64,000 nucleotides of DNA from CAMCFD01 sp965661355 (GTDB taxonomy: Bacteria > Pseudomonadota > Alphaproteobacteria > Rickettsiales > UBA1997): positions 22,127 through 86,126 of the forward strand of contig CBFIDI010000001.1 of the NCBI GenBank assembly GCA_965661355.1. Reading direction: 5' to 3'. Below, piece after piece: positions 1 through 8,834 of this stretch (positions are counted from its first letter, which is position 1; every line of letters begins with the position of its first letter). The position numbers and the translations under genes are program-made. The notes beneath the pieces were generated by a model. That model was not told where the DNA came from. It worked only from the letters and a program-made list of their open reading frames with translations, and made no database searches.

Positions 1-60
1 TTTCGGTTTCTTCTGAAGGAGCTTTCGAGAACTAGAGAAATTTGAAATTACTATTTTTTT

Positions 61-98
61 AGAGGCGTTCTTTTTTTAAAGGGCGCCTCTTTTTTTTG
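61..98 (+). terminator. Rho-independent terminator
   Basis: AGAGGCG (61-67) pairs with CGCCTCT (84-90) and is followed directly by eight or more T. The T-run is only on the + side, so it would end a transcript entering from the left edge of the window. Confidence 0.7.
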
Positions 99-252
99 CG
101 CATTTTTTTGCACATTTTTTACCAAGCTAATATTTAATAAATTTTTGCTGGTGGCAATTCTTTTAAAAAGACGCAAAATGACATCAAAAAAAATTGACCC
201 TGAAATTAAAATAAATGTTTTTTTAAAGGTTAAAATCTTCAATTCTTTTAAC

Positions 253-266
253 TGCTACGAGTAGCA
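253..266. repeat. Short dispersed palindrome, copy 1
   Basis: TGCTAC-GA-GTAGCA is a near-perfect palindrome followed by ACTTTTT. The same core plus a similar downstream AT-rich tract (AAAGGCTT then AAAAATAAA) occurs again near 57962, so this is a dispersed repeat or a shared terminator-like unit. Confidence 0.5.
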
Positions 267-622
267 ACTTTTTAAAGATGCTTTAAAATAAAGGCTTTAA
301 AAAATAAAAATATTAAATTTTAAGAAAATAAGCATTTTTAGCCTTAAAATCTACTGCTTTATTTTCATGAAAAAATCTAATTAATATTCTTGCTTTGTCA
401 AAATTAAAACCGGGCTAGAATAATTTAAAAGTTTTAAAAAATAAGTTTTTTCTTGAATATTGCCAGCTTGAACATTGTTAAATATTTACCGCACATCAAA
501 CCAAGTTCTTGACTTTAAATACTAATATTTAGCTCTGAGTTAGCGCTAAAAAATGGAGACTCGTGTAATTGTTTGTGTCATTTTTATTTTTGCGTTAATT
601 TTTCTAAAGAAGCTTGCTGTAT

Positions 623-679
623 TTTTAAAAGCTTTTTACGCAAAATTCTTCGTGACTTTTGCGTAAAAAGCTTTTAAAA
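623..679. repeat. 23-bp perfect inverted repeat upstream of gatB
   Basis: The left arm (623-645) and right arm (657-679) are exact reverse complements around an 11-nt loop. Each arm carries the core AAAAGCTTTTTACGC. A related partial arm, TAAAAGCTTTTTCGC, is seen at about 5311-5325. The structure could be a bidirectional terminator, a transcript-stabilising hairpin or a mobile palindrome. It starts about 130 bp before the gatB start codon. Confidence 0.7.
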
Positions 680-753
680 TAATTCTTTTCAAGACTAAGA
701 AGCGGTTAATTAATCGCCCTTTTTAAGGTCAAAAACTTTAAATAATTAACAAA

Positions 754-2238
754 ATGACTTACATCGTAAAAGGACAAAAAGATGATTACGAAATCGTTAT
801 TGGCTGTGAAATTCATGCACAAATTGCCTCAAAATCAAAACTTTTTTCGCGCTCGGCTACTGAATTTGGCGCGCGGCAAAATTCTCAAGTGTCGTTGGTT
901 GACGCCGCAATGCCCGGAATGTTACCTGTTATTAATCAAGAATGTGTTAAACAAGCCGTAAAAACCGGATTAGGAATTAATGCAAAAATCAATTTACGCT
1001 CGGTTTTTGACCGCAAAAACTATTTTTACCCCGATTTACCGCAAGGTTACCAAATTTCTCAACTTTTTCATCCAATTGTAGGCGAAGGCTTTATTGAAAT
1101 TGACATCGAAGATGAATCAAAAGAAAAGGGCGACAAAAAGAAATTATTGAAGAAAAAAATCAGAATTGAGCGAATTCACCTTGAGCAAGACGCCGGCAAG
1201 TCAATTCATGATCAAGACCCAGAATCATCGCTAATTGATTTAAATCGCAGCGGAATTGCATTAATGGAAATTGTCTCTTTCCCCGATTTGTCAAGCCCGC
1301 AAGAGGCCGCAAATTACGTTAAAAAAATTCGCGCAATTGTTCGCGCCCTTGAAACTTGCGATGGCGACATGGAAAAAGGCAATTTAAGGTGCGACGCTAA
1401 TGTCTCGGTGCGAAAAGTTGGCGCAAAAGAACTTGGAACACGCTGTGAAATTAAAAATTTAAACTCAACCAGAAACATCGCGCGCGCGGTTCAATTTGAA
1501 GCCGAGCGCCAAGTTGAAATTATTGAAGATGGCGGAAAAATAGACCAAGAAACACGCCTCTTTGACGCCGTAACGGGCGAAACAAGAACAATGCGAAGCA
1601 AAGAAGATGCCATGGATTACCGCTATTTTCCGGACCCCGACCTTCCGGAATTAATTTTAAGCCAAGAATTTGTCGATGAAATTAAAGCCGATTTGCCAGA
1701 ACTTCCTGACGCCAAAAAAGATCGCTTGATTGAAGAGTTAAAAATTTCTGAATATGATGCTGGCGTTATTGTTGCCGATGAAAATTTATCGAAAATTTTT
1801 GAAGAAACCAGCAAAAAACATGAGGCAAGGCTTTGCGTTACTTGGCTTACGGTTGAGCTTTTAGGTCGCTTAAATAAACTCAATAAATCAATCGAAGAAT
1901 CAGGAATTACTCCAGAAAAAATGACCCAGCTTCTAGATTTAATTAAAAGCGGTGAAATTTCAGGCAAAATCGCTAAAGATGTTCTAGATTTAATGCTTGA
2001 AGAAAATAAAAGCCCGGAAGAAATTGTTGAAGAAAAAGGCATGAAGCAAGTGTCGGATTTGGGCGCAATCGAAAAAATTATTGATGAGGTTTTGGCCAAC
2101 AACCCAGACAAGGTCGATCAATTCAAGGGTGGAAAAGACAAGCTTTTTGGATTTTTTGTTGGCCAAACCATGAAGGCCAGCAAAGGTCAAGCAAACCCAG
2201 GCGTTGTTAATGAAATTTTGAAGAAAAAGCTTAAATAA
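754..2238 (+). CDS. gatB: Aspartyl/glutamyl-tRNA amidotransferase subunit B
   Basis: GatB is the tRNA-binding kinase subunit of the GatCAB amidotransferase, which converts misacylated Glu-tRNA(Gln) and Asp-tRNA(Asn) to the amides in the cytoplasm. The 494-residue product has the family N-terminus (VIGCEIHAQI), the DRKNYFYPDLPQGYQIS signature near residue 90 and the C-terminal GatB/YqeY helical domain. Length is normal for the family. A short lysine-rich insertion (about residues 125-135) precedes the RIERIHLEQDAGK segment. gatC and gatA are not adjacent, so the subunits are not in one operon here. The ATG is the only reasonable start. A G/C hairpin follows the stop codon. Confidence 0.96.
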   Translation: MTYIVKGQKDDYEIVIGCEIHAQIASKSKLFSRSATEFGARQNSQVSLVDAAMPGMLPVINQECVKQAVKTGLGINAKINLRSVFDRKNYFYPDLPQGYQISQLFHPIVGEGFIEIDIEDESKEKGDKKKLLKKKIRIERIHLEQDAGKSIHDQDPESSLIDLNRSGIALMEIVSFPDLSSPQEAANYVKKIRAIVRALETCDGDMEKGNLRCDANVSVRKVGAKELGTRCEIKNLNSTRNIARAVQFEAERQVEIIEDGGKIDQETRLFDAVTGETRTMRSKEDAMDYRYFPDPDLPELILSQEFVDEIKADLPELPDAKKDRLIEELKISEYDAGVIVADENLSKIFEETSKKHEARLCVTWLTVELLGRLNKLNKSIEESGITPEKMTQLLDLIKSGEISGKIAKDVLDLMLEENKSPEEIVEEKGMKQVSDLGAIEKIIDEVLANNPDKVDQFKGGKDKLFGFFVGQTMKASKGQANPGVVNEILKKKLK

Positions 2239-2261
2239 GGGGTTAAGAAATTTTAAACCCC
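2238..2261. terminator. Hairpin between convergent genes
   Basis: AGGGGTT (2238-2244) pairs with AACCCCT (2255-2261) around an A/T-rich loop. It overlaps the gatB stop region and sits between gatB and the convergent membrane protein gene. There is no long T-run on the + side; the - side is T-rich. A very similar hairpin lies at 6608-6630 between another convergent pair. Confidence 0.45.
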
Positions 2262-2289
2262 TACAAAAACCACAGTTAGGCTCAATTTC

Positions 2290-3537
2290 TTAATTCGCCT
2301 GTTCTCGCTCTTGTACCCTTCTTTGCCTTAAGAGACTAGAGAATTCGGCCTCTACATCGACGCTAGGTAAATAATCATCAGTTAATCTTTGAGCTAGGGG
2401 CTTGTCATTTTCTAATTTTATTAACTCTTCTTCAACATTAACTTTTGCCCATTCTTGTCCGAAGCCATCATTTAAAGATTCGTAAGATTCTTGCAAACAA
2501 GGTAAAAACTTTTTTAGCTCTTCATTCATTTGATGATCTTTCATAAAATTAACAATGCTTTGGCTGCACATAATGCTTCCTAAAAAACCGTGATGCTTAA
2601 TATGTTCATCGGAACCCAAAGATTGAATTTCTGCAATTTCAACTTCTTCATTCGTACTTGGGCTTCGCATTTTTCCTTGATTGTGTGAAGCTGTAGAAGC
2701 CAAAGATTCTTGCAAGAAAGTCAGGTCGTAAAAGTGAAGATAGTCACTACCTTGACGAATAGCTGACAAATCTTCAACAACCCCAAAAGAGACTGGACAT
2801 GTGTATTTTTCGAGGTCGTCTTTAAAGCCTTCAACAATTTCTTTGCAAACATCTTTCATGATTTCTATTCTCGCCCCTCTTTCATCTTGACCATAAATCT
2901 TACCAAATGTTGCAATAAAGTCTTGGAACAGACCTGGGCTATTTTCGAAGCCTTCTATTGCATTAATTTTATTTTTGTTAAAATAAGAAAAAACAGAGCT
3001 AATAATCAATAAATCGTGACAAAAATCGCGAAACTTATCAATCTTAATATCTAAAATGTCTCTAGAAAAGTCTTGAAAATAAGAAGAAGTGACATCGCCA
3101 GCTTTATTAGTGCGAATTTTATATTTCTTCACAAAGCTTGTAATTAAAGATTTTATTATTTTTTCATTATTTGTTTTTAACTTTTTCACATTTCTAGCCA
3201 AGACCCCTTCTAAATGCTGAACAGCATTATCTCTTTGTCGGCTGACTTCATTTAAACTTCTTCGAACATCTTTAAGGTGCCCTACCAAATCATTATGGAT
3301 CCCTATGATATTATTGCGCTCATTACTATGATTAATATGTTGCGCAACATTAAGAAGCACAGAACCACCAGATGCAAAAGCAAGAAACTTTATTGCTACA
3401 AAATACAATCTATCACTAAATAATGCGCTGGGCGCCTTAAGAAGAGAGTTAATGTCTTGATAAGTTTCATAAAAAATAAAAATAGCATAAACTAAAGCAA
3501 CAGCTTTTATAAGTTTTATAATATTACTATCAGACAT
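2290..3537 (-). CDS. Membrane protein with possible U-box-like segment
   Basis: Not a family I can name from the full length (415 aa). Two hydrophobic segments near residues 6-26 and 43-65 suggest N-terminal membrane anchoring, followed by a charged, probably coiled-coil stretch (about 80-130). Residues 245-305 read YTCPVS, then FGVVEDL, then a SDYLHFYD stretch, LTFLQESL, and RSPSTNEEV. This order resembles the U-box fold (CPI..., hydrophobic strand, Tyr/Asp, helix, P-T-N/R-x-x-hydrophobic). U-boxes are E3 ubiquitin-ligase domains, mostly eukaryotic but also found in secreted effectors such as Legionella LubX. The U-box reading is inference. The gene is convergent with gatB and divergent from leuC. 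Confidence 0.55.
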   Translation of the reverse strand: MSDSNIIKLIKAVALVYAIFIFYETYQDINSLLKAPSALFSDRLYFVAIKFLAFASGGSVLLNVAQHINHSNERNNIIGIHNDLVGHLKDVRRSLNEVSRQRDNAVQHLEGVLARNVKKLKTNNEKIIKSLITSFVKKYKIRTNKAGDVTSSYFQDFSRDILDIKIDKFRDFCHDLLIISSVFSYFNKNKINAIEGFENSPGLFQDFIATFGKIYGQDERGARIEIMKDVCKEIVEGFKDDLEKYTCPVSFGVVEDLSAIRQGSDYLHFYDLTFLQESLASTASHNQGKMRSPSTNEEVEIAEIQSLGSDEHIKHHGFLGSIMCSQSIVNFMKDHQMNEELKKFLPCLQESYESLNDGFGQEWAKVNVEEELIKLENDKPLAQRLTDDYLPSVDVEAEFSSLLRQRRVQEREQAN

Positions 3538-3687
3538 ATTTTTATATTTAAATCAAATAATTAACAACAGATTTTATTTTAGCAAACAATAGTCAATCTG
3601 TCAATACTGAGGCCATATTGTTGACATCTTAATAGTTTTGCGCTACTATTTTGCAATAATAATTAAAAAATAAATTAACTCAAAACA

Positions 3688-5115
3688 ATGACAGCCAGAA
3701 CAATTTACGACAAAATTTGGGATTCTCACTTAGTAAAAGACGACAAGAACTCAGCGCTAATTTATGTTGACCGCCAATTAATTCACGAAGTTACTTCGCC
3801 CCAAGCTTTTGAAGGCCTAAGAATGACCAATAGAAAACCGCGCAATGCGGCTGCTCATTTGGCTGTGGCCGATCACAATGTTCCTACCACCAACGCCGAT
3901 CGCGGCAACGGAACCGCCGGAATTAAAGACAAAACTTCAAAAATCCAAGTTGAAACTCTTGAAGCTAATTGCAAAGAATTTGGCATTAAATATTTCGATC
4001 TTGATGACAAAAAACAAGGAATCGTCCACATTGTTGGCCCAGAGCAAGGCTTAACCCAACCAGGCATGGTTCTTGTTTGCGGCGACAGTCACACTTCAAC
4101 TCATGGCGCATTTGGCGCACTTGCCTTCGGAATTGGAACAAGCGAGGTTGAACATGTTTTGGCAACGCAAACTTTGATCCAAAAACGCGCAAAAAACATG
4201 CTGATCAAAGTTGAGGGCAATCTTGGCGCAGGCGTTACAGCAAAAGATCTTGCACTTGCAATAATTGCAAAAACCGGAACCGCTGGCGGAACTGGCTATG
4301 TTATTGAATATGCAGGGCAAGCAATTGAAAATCTTTCAATGGAAGGAAGAATGACCGTGTGCAACATGACAATTGAAGCTGGCGCCAGAGCTGGCTTAAT
4401 TGCCCCCGATCAAACAACTTACAATTATTTAAAAGGCAGAAATCTTGCGCCAAAAGGCGAAGACTTTGAAAAAGCCGTTAGCTATTGGCAAAGCCTAAAA
4501 TCAGACGAAGGCGCAAAATATGACAAAACAATAATCCTTAACGCCACCGAAATTGAACCTTATGTAACTTGGGGAACAAGCCCCGAAGACGCCTTACCAA
4601 TTAGCGCCAAAGTTCCTTTTGCCGAAGACTTCAAAGATAAGGGCAAGCAAGACGCCGTCAAAAGAAGCCTAGACTACATGAACCTTACAAGCGGAACCCC
4701 TCTTGAAGAAATTAAGATTGACAAAGTTTTCATTGGCTCATGCACCAACGGCAGAATAGAAGATTTCAGAGCGGCTGCAAAAATTGCCAAGGGCAAAAAA
4801 ATTGCTTCAAATATTAAATTGGCCATGGTAGTTCCGGGCTCTGGTTTAGTGAAATTACAGGCCGAAGAAGAGGGCCTTGACAAAATTTTTAAAGATGCAG
4901 GATTTCAGTGGCGCGAACCGGGTTGCTCAATGTGCTTAGCCATGAACGCCGACAAGCTTGACGAAGGCGAAAGATGCGCCTCGACCTCGAACAGAAATTT
5001 CGAAGGACGCCAAGGGCGCGGCGGAAGAACCCACCTAGTAAGCCCCGCAATGGCAGTTGCTGCCGCAATTACAGGGCGCTTAACTGATGCACGAAAAATT
5101 GAAATTGAGCCATAA
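3688..5115 (+). CDS. leuC: 3-isopropylmalate dehydratase large subunit
   Basis: LeuC with LeuD isomerises 2-isopropylmalate to 3-isopropylmalate in leucine biosynthesis, using a [4Fe-4S] cluster. The 475-aa product has the aconitase-family cluster ligands in GSCTNGRIEDF and EPGCSMCLAMNADK, the VCGDSHTSTHGAFGA segment, and normal length. It stands alone: no leuD, leuB or leuA is in the window. Close paralogs (aconitase, homoaconitase) are unlikely given the LeuC-type N-terminus (ARTIYDKIWDSHLV) and size. Leucine synthesis is unexpected in a highly reduced intracellular bacterium. Confidence 0.95.
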   Translation: MTARTIYDKIWDSHLVKDDKNSALIYVDRQLIHEVTSPQAFEGLRMTNRKPRNAAAHLAVADHNVPTTNADRGNGTAGIKDKTSKIQVETLEANCKEFGIKYFDLDDKKQGIVHIVGPEQGLTQPGMVLVCGDSHTSTHGAFGALAFGIGTSEVEHVLATQTLIQKRAKNMLIKVEGNLGAGVTAKDLALAIIAKTGTAGGTGYVIEYAGQAIENLSMEGRMTVCNMTIEAGARAGLIAPDQTTYNYLKGRNLAPKGEDFEKAVSYWQSLKSDEGAKYDKTIILNATEIEPYVTWGTSPEDALPISAKVPFAEDFKDKGKQDAVKRSLDYMNLTSGTPLEEIKIDKVFIGSCTNGRIEDFRAAAKIAKGKKIASNIKLAMVVPGSGLVKLQAEEEGLDKIFKDAGFQWREPGCSMCLAMNADKLDEGERCASTSNRNFEGRQGRGGRTHLVSPAMAVAAAITGRLTDARKIEIEP

Positions 5116-5726
5116 AAATTTGTGCCTCGTTTTTTAAATTGGCTAAATTCCAATATTTTATCCCGTAATTTTCGCAAAAAACTATTTTCCGCCTTAGCGA
5201 AAATTAATCTGATAAAATTAACTTTTTTAAAGCGCTTAAACTTTCTAATTATTTAAGCGTCCCCACTATTTAAACAATCCAAATCTCACATCAAACTTCT
5301 TTACATATTTTTAAAAGCTTTTTCGCACTTAGCCAAGACTGGCTTCAAATAATACCATTTTAATTTTGCAATTGATTATTAAAGAATTAAAAAGCCTCGT
5401 CAAAAGAATTGTTGTAAAAAAAATGAGAAATATCATCTAATATTAAAATAGTTTTGACAATAATTTGATTAATTAGCAAAAACTAATCATAAGCAATGCA
5501 TCAGATTTAGCTTCTTACGACAGATTTAGCAACCAAATTAAACGCAGATAAATTTGCATTTAAAGGTCAGTATTCAGTGTAATTTTGAAGCTAAATTTAA
5601 ACATTGAATAAAACCACAGGCCATTTTCCCTCAAAATTCTTACAATTATTAAATTTGCATTAAATAGATTTGATTTTTGACAATTCAATGTTTACAATTA
5701 AAAAATCTTTAATAAATTAGTAAAAA
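5116..5726. other. Intergenic region leuC-S49 peptidase
   Basis: No gene seen. Just after leuC an inverted repeat pairs AATTTTCGC (5167-5175) with GCGAAAATT (5197-5205), a possible terminator. A partial copy of the 623-679 repeat arm lies at about 5311-5325. A degenerate half of the dispersed inverted-repeat element (GATTTAGC ... GATAAATTTGCATTTAAAGG) lies at about 5520-5575. Confidence 0.5.
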
Positions 5727-6599
5727 ATGAAAAAAATATTCAAGCCAATCAATAAAATTTTAACAAAAATCAAAAAACCAATACCCAAAATTGCCCATGT
5801 GAATTTAAGCGGCGTCATTGGAAGTGGCTCAAAATTTGAAAAAGGCCTGAATTTAGAGAATATTTTTGAAATTCTAGAAACCGCCTTCAACACCAATAAT
5901 TTAAAAGCGGTGGCAATTTCAGTAAATTCTCCGGGTGGCTCACCGGTTCAATCAGAGCTTATTTACAAAACAATTCGCGAATTTGCAACCGAGAAAAAAG
6001 TTCCGGTTTTAACCTTTGCCCAAGATGTAGCAGCCAGCGGCGGATATTGGCTTTTGCTTTCTGGTGATGAAATTTACGCCCATAATTCTTCAATAATTGG
6101 CTCAATTGGCGTTGTTTTTTCTGGCTTTGGCTTTGTTGATTTAATCGAAAAAATTGGCGTTAAGCGTCGCGTTTACACTCAGGGCAAAAATAAAGCAATA
6201 ATGGACCCATTTTTAGAAGAAAAAGAAGAAAATATTCAAATTTTAAAAGATGTACAAAAAGATATTTTTGAAGATTTCAAAGATTTTGTCAAAGAAAGAA
6301 GGCAAAATAAATTGAAGAATTTTCAAGGTAAAAATACTACAAGCAAATTTTTAGACGACAATATTTTCACGGGCGCCTTTTGGTCAGGTAAAACCGCTCA
6401 AAAAATTGGCCTTGTCGATGAAATTGCCGATTTAAGGGGTAAAATAAAAGAAAAATACGGTAAGAAAATCAAAATTGTAAATATCGAGGCTAAAAAAGGA
6501 TTTTTAAAGTCAATTTTATCTTCAAAAGAAGATAATTTTGCTAAAGCTATTTCGGGTGAAATCAAGAACAGAGCCGTTTTTTCTAGATTTGGTCTTTAA
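5727..6599 (+). CDS. S49 family serine peptidase, SppA/SohB-like
   Basis: Likely signal-peptide peptidase A type enzyme that degrades remnant signal peptides or membrane-associated peptides. The 290-aa product has the S49 hallmarks: SVNSPGGSPVQSE (about residues 72-84), DVAASGGYWLLL with the likely nucleophile Ser (about 103-114), then SSIIGSIGVVF, and a GKNKAIMDPF segment carrying the candidate general-base Lys. This is the short, single-domain form rather than the long E. coli SppA. No clear transmembrane anchor precedes the domain. The start is the ATG at the beginning of a lysine-rich N-terminus. It is convergent with glyA. Confidence 0.88.
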   Translation: MKKIFKPINKILTKIKKPIPKIAHVNLSGVIGSGSKFEKGLNLENIFEILETAFNTNNLKAVAISVNSPGGSPVQSELIYKTIREFATEKKVPVLTFAQDVAASGGYWLLLSGDEIYAHNSSIIGSIGVVFSGFGFVDLIEKIGVKRRVYTQGKNKAIMDPFLEEKEENIQILKDVQKDIFEDFKDFVKERRQNKLKNFQGKNTTSKFLDDNIFTGAFWSGKTAQKIGLVDEIADLRGKIKEKYGKKIKIVNIEAKKGFLKSILSSKEDNFAKAISGEIKNRAVFSRFGL

Positions 6600-6607
6600 T
6601 TAATTTA

Positions 6608-6630
6608 GGGGGTTCAAATTTTAAACCCCC
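6608..6630. terminator. Hairpin between peptidase gene and glyA
   Basis: GGGGGTT (6608-6614) pairs with AACCCCC (6624-6630) with an AAATTT-centred loop, so nearly the whole 23 bp is palindromic. It sits between two convergent genes and can act in both directions. It closely resembles the 2238-2261 hairpin. Confidence 0.6.
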
Positions 6631-6690
6631 ATTCACAGTATTTTTTACAAATATTTGTCGCAAGAAATTACTTAAAACTTTTTTAGCAAG

Positions 6691-7959
6691 CTAATAAATT
6701 TCAAATTTCTTACAAAGCTCTTTAACTTCGGCTTTAACCTTAGCTTCAAGCTCTAGATTTCCTTCTTCGCCATTTTTAACAAAACCTTCCAGCACATCAC
6801 ATATTTTGTTGCCAATCCACTCGAACTCAGCTTCTTTAAAGCCGCGAGTCGTTCCGGCATTTGTTCCAAAGCGAAGCCCCGAAGTCACAAACGGACTTCT
6901 TGGGTCATTTGGAATTGCATTTTTGTTACATGTAAGCCCAGCGCGCTCTAAAGATTTTTCCGCTTCTTTGCCCGTAATAGTCTCAAGCGGAGTCAAGTCA
7001 ACCACCATTAAATGACAATCGGTGCCACCAGTAGTAATTTTAAGACCGCGATCAACCAAAACTTTCGCCAAAATTTGAGCATTTTTAATAACTTGCTTTG
7101 AATATTCTTTAAAGCTTGGCTCTAAGGCCTCGCCAAACGCAACAGCTTTCGCAGCAATAACATGCATTAATGGCCCACCTTGAAGACCCGGAAAAACCGC
7201 AGAATTAATTTTTTTAGCCAATTCTTCATCATTGGTTAAAATAATTCCACCACGCGGCCCCCTCAAAGTTTTATGAGTAGTCGAAGTCACAATATCAGCA
7301 ATTCCAACTGGACTAGGATAATCACCAGTTGCAACTAACCCGGCAATATGAGCCATATCAACCATTAGAATTGCTCCAATTTCATCAGCCACTTTTCTAA
7401 AGCGGCTCCAATCTACGGCGCGCGGGTAAGATGAAATTCCGGCAATAATAACTTTTGGTTTATGCTCGCGGGCCAATTCTTCCATTTGATCATAGTCAAT
7501 TAGGCCGTCATCTTCTCTAATTCCATACTGAACCGAATTAAACCACATTCCAGACAAAGTTCTTTGCGCGCCATGGGTTAAATGCCCCCCAGCAGCAAGG
7601 CTCATTCCTAAAATTGTGTCACCGGGCTTTAAAGTGGCCAAAAAAACCGCCAAATTCGCACTTGCACCAGAATGGGGCTGTACATTAGCAAATTTTGCGC
7701 CAAAAAGCTCGCAAATTCTTTCAATTGCCAAGCTTTCAACATCATCAGAAAATTCACAGCCGCCATAATAGCGTTTTTTAGGATAACCTTCTGCATATTT
7801 ATTGGTTAAAACTGACCCCTGAGCTTCAAGCACGGCTTTTGAAACAATATTTTCAGATGCTATCAACTCAATTTGATATTTTTGACGATCTAACTCACCA
7901 GACAAAGCCTTGTACACAGCCTTATCAGACTCTTTAAGATTTGATTCGAAAAATTTCAT
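6691..7959 (-). CDS. glyA: Serine hydroxymethyltransferase
   Basis: GlyA is the PLP enzyme converting serine and tetrahydrofolate to glycine and 5,10-methylene-THF, the main one-carbon source. The 422-aa product has the family N-terminus (ELDRQKYQIELIASEN), YAEGYPKKRYYGGCEFSD, the cofactor lysine in TTHKTLRGPRGG, and GLRFGTNAGTTRGF near the C-terminus. The ATG at 7959 is preceded on the coding strand by AGGGAG at good spacing, one of the clearer Shine-Dalgarno sequences in the window. A 12-bp inverted repeat lies in the leader (7984-8021). Confidence 0.97.
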   Translation of the reverse strand: MKFFESNLKESDKAVYKALSGELDRQKYQIELIASENIVSKAVLEAQGSVLTNKYAEGYPKKRYYGGCEFSDDVESLAIERICELFGAKFANVQPHSGASANLAVFLATLKPGDTILGMSLAAGGHLTHGAQRTLSGMWFNSVQYGIREDDGLIDYDQMEELAREHKPKVIIAGISSYPRAVDWSRFRKVADEIGAILMVDMAHIAGLVATGDYPSPVGIADIVTSTTHKTLRGPRGGIILTNDEELAKKINSAVFPGLQGGPLMHVIAAKAVAFGEALEPSFKEYSKQVIKNAQILAKVLVDRGLKITTGGTDCHLMVVDLTPLETITGKEAEKSLERAGLTCNKNAIPNDPRSPFVTSGLRFGTNAGTTRGFKEAEFEWIGNKICDVLEGFVKNGEEGNLELEAKVKAEVKELCKKFEIY

Positions 7960-7983
7960 AATGACTCCCTAAACTAAATTAAA

Positions 7984-8021
7984 CAAATATAATCTGACTT
8001 ATAAAAATTAGATTATATTTG
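7984..8021. promoter_or_regulatory. Inverted repeat in the glyA 5' region
   Basis: CAAATATAATCT (7984-7995) and AGATTATATTTG (8010-8021) are perfect 12-bp reverse complements separated by 14 nt. It starts about 25 bp upstream of the glyA ATG. Each arm also contains TATAAT. It could be an operator, a leader hairpin, or part of overlapping promoters; which one is not decidable here. Confidence 0.4.
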
Positions 8022-8291
8022 GTTAACACAATCAATAAAAAATTTATTATAAGAGCTGTAAATTAGTTTGCAAGAAAAGCGTTAGTTTTTTCGCTCTTCT
8101 GCTTAAGTGACATGAAGAATAGAATTTGTCAAAAAATCTAAATATTTCTTTAAATGTTAAAATATTTTCAATTTAACACCATTATTTTTATTATATTTGT
8201 CTTTTTTAAGTTCCTTGGCCGTCAACTTAACAATCTTACTCCATTTCTCGTCTTTAAGGCCAATTAAAGACGAAATATCTTTAATAATAAA

Positions 8292-8609
8292 ATGTCAAGA
8301 AAATCGAAATCACATCCAAAATATACGCCTAATTTTTATAATGAATTTGCTAAAGAAAAACCTCATATAAATTGCATAAACTCCTTCTAGAGCTATTGCA
8401 AGCGAAAGCTTGACAAGTTTAATAGATTGACCGATGAAAATTCATCTTATATTTAAAGGAAAGCGAGCCTAGATTTAACAATAGAACAGAAAATTTATAC
8501 GAGATGTTACTTAAAAAATTTAGGAAAAATTCTTTGTGAAAAGCGCCTAGAACCCTCTTTATCTATTAAATTTAACCAAAAAGATCATCGCCAAGGCCTT
8601 CTAATATAA
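8292..8609 (+). pseudogene. Possible decayed gene with two in-frame stops
   Basis: One frame runs for 106 codons from an ATG (MSRKSKSHPKYTPNFYNEF...) to TAA, broken by a TAG at 8388-8390 and a TAA further on. The translated pieces are lysine-rich and look loosely protein-like (for example KLDKFNRLTDENSSYI). I do not recognise a family. AT-rich DNA can produce such frames by chance, so this is weak. Confidence 0.2.
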
Positions 8610-8834
8610 ACAACATTGCTTATTTTCTAAAAACTATTTTGATAAAGTTTTTTTGCCCCTTAATAACCAATGATAAAATCTAAATAGACTTAAACCATGT
8701 TTTTATTTTATTTCTAAGGTCAATTTTATATTTAATTGCACTTAATAAACCCCCGTCTTTTTAGTCTAAGTTACACCAAAAAAGCAAAGGCTTAACTCAA
8801 ATATTAAAAATATGCCTGATTAACAAAAAATATA

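Larger units (their letters stand above)
1..753. other. Intergenic region upstream of gatB
   Basis: No convincing complete gene. Two + strand frames are open to the left edge and stop at 35 (TAG) and 45 (TGA); one may be the 3' end of a gene outside the window, since a terminator follows at 61-98. The region also holds a short palindrome near 253 that recurs near 57962, and a 23-bp perfect inverted repeat at 623-679. A small GCG/CGC hairpin (about 702-717) followed by a T-run lies just before gatB. The rest is AT-rich with no recognisable coding content. Confidence 0.6.
7960..8834. other. Long gap glyA-CinA-like gene
   Basis: No intact gene. It contains the glyA leader repeat, a 10-bp-stem hairpin (TCGTCTTTAA at 8248-8257 with TTAAAGACGA at 8264-8273), and a possible decayed + strand reading frame from 8292 to 8609 interrupted by two stops. 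The remainder is AT-rich and featureless. Confidence 0.5.

Noticed and set aside
51..242. 63-codon - strand frame near the left edge
   Set aside because: Covers a terminator and AT-rich DNA; the Lys/Phe/Ile composition is what AT-rich non-coding DNA gives.
1623..2111. 162-codon open frame on the - strand
   Set aside because: Antisense shadow inside gatB, low-complexity Ser/Leu/Ile composition.
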